A stretch of DNA of 64,000 bases, from the NCBI GenBank assembly GCA_964641965.1, contig CAZXLD010000006.1, forward strand, positions 62,001-126,000. Reading direction: 5' to 3'. The notes below the pieces were generated by a model. It ran no database searches. It was not told where the DNA came from and was given only the letters and a program-made list of their open reading frames with translations. The stretch's first letter is position 1. The number at the start of each line of letters is the position of its first letter. Positions 60,706 through 64,000 of this stretch are shown here, in pieces. Position numbers and translations under genes: made by a program. This DNA is from JAJDFU01 sp964641965 (GTDB lineage: Bacteria > Bacteroidota > Bacteroidia > Chitinophagales > Saprospiraceae).

Positions 60706-62238
60706 ATGGAAAACTTGATGAAAGCAAGCTTCCTCTTTGCGGCTGCTTGTGCCCTTCTCCTGACCACATCTTGTAAAAACAATGAGCGGTCTTCCACTAC
60801 AGGTTGGAAATACAACGACCAGAAATGGGGTGGATTCGAGAAAAAAACCGATTACGAAAATCAAGCGACTGGTCCTAATCTGGTACTGGTTCCGGGAGGA
60901 ACTTTCACTATGGGCGCTACCCTGGAGGATATTACCTATGAGTGGAATAATATCCCCCGGCGGGTAACGGTTTCTTCTTTTTATATGGATGAGACGGAAG
61001 TAGCCAATATAGACTACCGGGAATACCTATACTGGGTAAGGCGCGTGTGGGGAGAATCCTATCCCGAAGTTCTTGCCAATGCATTACCGGATACCCTTGT
61101 TTGGCGGGAAGAACTATCTTACAATGAACCATTCGTTGAGACCTATTTCCGCCACCCTGCCTACGACGATTATCCACTTGTTGGGGTAACCTGGAGCCAG
61201 GCAAACGAATATGCCAAATGGAGAACGGACCGGGTAAACGAAATGATTCTGATCGAGCGTGGTATTCTGAATCCTAATACGGAGCAGAAGGATGAAGATA
61301 ACTTTCACACGCAGGCCTACTTTGCCGGGCAGTATCAAGGTAATGTTCGTAAAAATCTTCGCGATCTTCAGACCGGCGGTGAACGTTCCGTTCGATTTGA
61401 TGATGGTATTTTGTTGCCAAGCTATCGGTTGCCTTCAGAAGCAGAATGGGAATATGCAGCTTTGGCTATGATTGGTAATCAGGCCTCTCCGGATGACGAA
61501 CGCTATACGGACCGAAGAGCTTTCCCTTGGAACGGTTACACCGTTCGCTACCAGAAAAGAGATAAATACCAAGGTTTGTTTTTAGCCAATTTCAAGCGGG
61601 GTGAAGGTGACTACATGGGACTCTCCGGAAAGTTAAATGACGGAGCCCATATTACAGCTCCGGTTCGGACCTTCATGCCAAATGATTTCGGCCTGTACCA
61701 TATGGCTGGTAATGTAAGTGAATGGACCCGCGATTTATATCGCCCCATGACTAGTACTACCTTACGAGATTCAGAAAACAATGATTTGAACCCATATCGG
61801 GGTAACCGATTCCAGGAACTGGAGTTGGACGAAGACGGATCGCCAGTGGAGAAAGACAGTCTCGGTCGCTTGCGGTACCGCTACATCACAGATGATGAAG
61901 CGGCTAACCGAGACAATTATCGTTCGGGTCAACCCTACAATTACCTGGATGGGGATGAAAAATCTGAAGTGAAATACTTCAATAAGTACAATCCAGACTT
62001 CGATGAAAAGGTACGTACACTGGTTAGTGATAAGGCCCGTGTATACAAGGGCGGATCCTGGGCAGACCGTGCATTCTGGCTATCTCCCGGAGCCCGACGC
62101 TTTATGGATGAAGACCGCTCCAGCCGTACTATCGGGTTCCGTTGTGCTATGACCCGTACTGGTGGACCAACCAATAACCGGGATGATGCCGGTAAGACTT
62201 TTAAAACCAAGAAGAAAAAGAAGAAAATGAAGTATTGA
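60706..62238 (+). CDS. gldJ: Gliding-motility/T9SS lipoprotein GldJ
   Basis: A 510-residue lipoprotein with one long FGE-sulfatase-type domain. The lipoprotein signal is MENLMKASFLFAAACALLLT followed by TSC, with the lipid-bearing Cys at residue 23. Domain motifs: VLVPGGTFTMGATLEDI, FYMDETEVANIDYREYLYWV, YPLVGVTWSQANEYAKWRTD, YRLPSEAEWEYAALAM, HMAGNVSEWTRDLY and GFRCAM. It lacks the FGE catalytic Cys pair. It is a structural partner of GldK/GldL/GldM in gliding and secretion. The tail is very Lys-rich (KTKKKKKKMKY), as in other GldJ. Adjacent to porU, porV and the sprF-like gene, a conserved cluster. Confidence 0.93.
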   Translation: MENLMKASFLFAAACALLLTTSCKNNERSSTTGWKYNDQKWGGFEKKTDYENQATGPNLVLVPGGTFTMGATLEDITYEWNNIPRRVTVSSFYMDETEVANIDYREYLYWVRRVWGESYPEVLANALPDTLVWREELSYNEPFVETYFRHPAYDDYPLVGVTWSQANEYAKWRTDRVNEMILIERGILNPNTEQKDEDNFHTQAYFAGQYQGNVRKNLRDLQTGGERSVRFDDGILLPSYRLPSEAEWEYAALAMIGNQASPDDERYTDRRAFPWNGYTVRYQKRDKYQGLFLANFKRGEGDYMGLSGKLNDGAHITAPVRTFMPNDFGLYHMAGNVSEWTRDLYRPMTSTTLRDSENNDLNPYRGNRFQELELDEDGSPVEKDSLGRLRYRYITDDEAANRDNYRSGQPYNYLDGDEKSEVKYFNKYNPDFDEKVRTLVSDKARVYKGGSWADRAFWLSPGARRFMDEDRSSRTIGFRCAMTRTGGPTNNRDDAGKTFKTKKKKKKMKY

Positions 62239-62267
62239 TCTCCTTCCAATCATTTTCTTAGATATTG

Positions 62268-62310
62268 AAATCTCCTGATCGTTCCTGATGATCAGGAGAT
62301 TTCTTTTATT
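62268..62310 (+). terminator. Terminator of gldJ
   Basis: AAATCTCCTGATC and GATCAGGAGATTT pair perfectly over 13 bp around a nine-base loop; CTTTTATT follows. It ends six bases before the murF start, so it could also hinder read-through translation of murF. Confidence 0.8.
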
Positions 62311-62316
62311 GTGCCT

Positions 62317-63639
62317 ATGAGAGAACTGTATCATCTTTTTCGCTCTACTACCGGGGTGGTGACAGACTCCCGGCAGCTCATAGAAGGGTGCATGTTCTTT
62401 GCTCTCAAAGGGCCTACTTTTAATGGTAATGATTTCGCAAAAGAGGCTTTGGAAAAAGGCGCGGCATACGCGGTGGTGGACGAACATAAACTCTCGGGCC
62501 GTCCAGGTATGGTTGTAGTTGATGATGTGCTGAACGCCCTCCAGCAGCTGGCACTTCAACATCGTCGTCAATTTAACTTTCCGGTAATTGGGATTACAGG
62601 GAGTAATGGCAAAACCACTACTAAAGAACTAGTTGCAGTTACCTTACAGGAACGATTTAAAGTTCATTGTACCCAGGGGAATTTGAATAACCACATTGGT
62701 GTACCCCTTACCCTACTACGTATGCCGGAGGATACCGAGGTTGCGGTTATCGAAATGGGGGCTAACCATCAAGGAGAGATTGCGGCTCTTAGCGCTATCA
62801 CGGAGCCGACCCATGGTTTGATCACCAATATCGGAAAAGCTCACCTGGAAGGTTTTGGCGGCTTGGAAGGGGTAAAAAAAGGCAAAAGTGAACTCTACAA
62901 ATTCCTCGCCGCATCCAATGGTGTTGCATTCGTTAATAGGGATGAACCTTTTTTGATCGGACTTTCTTCTCCCGTCTCTAAACGGGTTTTCTACCGTGTT
63001 TCTGAAGTTCCTTCCCTGGACGAACCCGATTACGAGGTACAATTAGTACGGCAAGATCCATCTCTGGCGATTGCATTCCTTGGGGAAGACGGAAATTTAG
63101 TATATGCAGATACCCAACTATCCGGATGGCACAATCTGGCAAATTTATCCACTGCAGTAGCAGTTGGGAAATATTTTAAAGCTCCGGCCAGTGGGATTGT
63201 TACCGCGCTTGAATCCTATATCCCATCCAATAACCGATCAGAATGGGTGCATTGGAAGGGTAATCGGGTTTTCCTGGATGCCTACAATGCGAATCCGACC
63301 AGTATGCGATTTGCCTTGGAATGGTTTGCCCGCCAACCTGAAAAGCCAAAAACAGCGGTCCTGGGGGCTATGCTGGAGCTTGGCGAATACTCAGAGGAAG
63401 AGCATATCAAGATCGTGAATGGCGCGCTGGAACTGAATATCGATCAGTTAATTTTAGTAGGTGAGGGTTTTGAAATAGCGGGGCATTTGCTGACCGGGGC
63501 ACACACCTATTATCGGGAATTAGGTCATTTGATCGATGTGTGGAAACACAACCCTCCTCAGCGCCATTCCATTCTAATAAAAGGTTCTCGTGGTTTGGGA
63601 ATGGAAAAATTGCTGGACCAGACGGAACGAGGCCATTAA
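62317..63639 (+). CDS. murF: UDP-N-acetylmuramoyl-tripeptide--D-alanyl-D-alanine ligase
   Basis: A 440-residue cytoplasmic ligase adding D-Ala-D-Ala in peptidoglycan synthesis. The ATG at 62317 is preferred to the GTG two codons upstream. The Mur N-terminal domain has GVVTDSRQLIEGCMFFALKG; the ATPase P-loop is GITGSNGKTTTKEL, followed by TQGNLNNHIGVPLTLLRMPE, VIEMGANHQGEIAAL and FLDAYNANPTSMRFALEWFA. Its 3' end overlaps the opposite-strand gene by four bases (TTAA). Its own promoter is not obvious; it may depend on read-through past the gldJ terminator. Confidence 0.96.
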   Translation: MRELYHLFRSTTGVVTDSRQLIEGCMFFALKGPTFNGNDFAKEALEKGAAYAVVDEHKLSGRPGMVVVDDVLNALQQLALQHRRQFNFPVIGITGSNGKTTTKELVAVTLQERFKVHCTQGNLNNHIGVPLTLLRMPEDTEVAVIEMGANHQGEIAALSAITEPTHGLITNIGKAHLEGFGGLEGVKKGKSELYKFLAASNGVAFVNRDEPFLIGLSSPVSKRVFYRVSEVPSLDEPDYEVQLVRQDPSLAIAFLGEDGNLVYADTQLSGWHNLANLSTAVAVGKYFKAPASGIVTALESYIPSNNRSEWVHWKGNRVFLDAYNANPTSMRFALEWFARQPEKPKTAVLGAMLELGEYSEEEHIKIVNGALELNIDQLILVGEGFEIAGHLLTGAHTYYRELGHLIDVWKHNPPQRHSILIKGSRGLGMEKLLDQTERGH

Positions 63640-64000
63640 GAAAAGCGGTTTAAGGCATGCAGCAAACGATCGGGTAACTCTCCTTGCCGAGCCATTACAT
63701 AGTCGGAATAAGCGCAGGGTACGAGTCGATGATGTTTTTGTTGGGCCTTTCCATCGACAGGGATCTGCATCCACCACCGTCCCGTTTTATTGCTCTTCCA
63801 AAAGACTAACTGGTAATCCAGGTTCTTAACTTGTACCAGATATTCTGTCATACCACGAGTTGATGCCGGATAGTCCCTTTTGCGTTGACTCACTCCTTCA
63901 ATAAAATACCAGATCAATTGGGCTACACTGGCTGCGCTCAGGCGATGCCGGATAGCTTCAGGGCTAAAACCCGTGATCAAACAGGCTTTCAGCTTATCAC
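63636..64000 (-). CDS. Arginase/formimidoylglutamase-family protein, C-terminal part
   Basis: The minus-strand frame continues past the window edge, so only the last 120 or so residues are present and the start is outside. The readable part begins DKLKACLITGFSPEAIRHRL and includes ASVAQLIWYFIEGVSQRKRD, MTEYLVQVKNLDYQLVFWKS and TGRWWMQIPVDGKAQQKHH. This C-terminal WKS...TGRWWMQ block is what I recall from Bacteroidota arginase/formimidoylglutamase-type ureohydrolases. The catalytic Asp/His residues would be upstream, outside the window, so the call rests on this tail alone. It overlaps murF by four bases. Confidence 0.6.
   Translation of the reverse strand, partial: DKLKACLITGFSPEAIRHRLSAASVAQLIWYFIEGVSQRKRDYPASTRGMTEYLVQVKNLDYQLVFWKSNKTGRWWMQIPVDGKAQQKHHRLVPCAYSDYVMARQGELPDRLLHALNRFS

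Noticed and set aside
1..64000. CRISPR arrays, tRNA genes, rRNA genes, insertion sequences and prophage
   Set aside because: No regularly spaced repeats, cloverleaf, transposase or phage structural genes were found by eye.

Overview
The window is chromosomal DNA from a member of the Bacteroidota, most likely the Saprospiria/Lewinellaceae side of the phylum. The evidence is type IX secretion and gliding genes (porV, porU, a PorP/SprF protein, gldJ), a TonB-dependent receptor with a carboxypeptidase-regulatory-like domain, promoters of the form TTG-N19-TAnnTTTG, very few Shine-Dalgarno sequences, the rpsM-rpsK-rpsD-rpoA-rplQ-carA-eno order, and a three-gene set that fits the last steps of saproxanthin/myxol-type carotenoid synthesis. 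A 100-base run of N (4267-4366) is a scaffold join, so spacing around it is not real. The species call is inference.

Layout. 1-4.8 kb: TonB-dependent receptor, a DUF4199-like membrane protein, a small secreted protein, the assembly gap and a cupin. 5.2-10.3 kb: a glyoxylate-shunt module, in which a RamB/ScfR-type regulator is divergent from aceB-aceA and the region between them holds palindromic operators. 10.4-17 kb: housekeeping and envelope genes (fasciclin lipoprotein, secreted protein, S9 peptidase, a two-gene membrane protein/phosphoesterase unit, acyl-ACP thioesterase). 17.2-36.6 kb: one long str-S10-spc-alpha ribosomal cluster with a consensus promoter before rpsL, a second before infA, and RNA hairpins at three or four junctions. 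36.7-40.8 kb: carA, eno, an FtsB/DivIC-like gene and sucD.

41-48.6 kb is the most unusual part. A leftward four-gene operon encodes a MotA/TolQ/ExbB-type proton channel, two different ExbD-like partners (one with Asp and one with Glu at the membrane position) and a membrane-anchored protein with two FGE-sulfatase (SUMF1) domains. Convergent to it, sharing a palindrome that carries both stop codons, is a gene for a DUF4062-type cytoplasmic domain, one membrane helix and two more FGE domains. I read this as a candidate undescribed ion-driven envelope machine with FGE sensor/adaptor domains. It is reminiscent of the GldJ/K-GldL-GldM motor of gliding and of Zorya's ZorAB, but matches neither.

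48.7-53.5 kb: a BASS transporter, a tail-anchored unknown and a crtD/crtI-cruF-crtZ carotenoid operon. 53.6-54.0 kb: RNase P RNA with a strong terminator. 54-64 kb: porV and porU leftward, the sprF-like gene, gldJ and murF rightward, then the C-terminal end of an arginase/formimidoylglutamase-like gene running off the edge. No tRNA, rRNA operon, CRISPR array, prophage or insertion sequence was seen.
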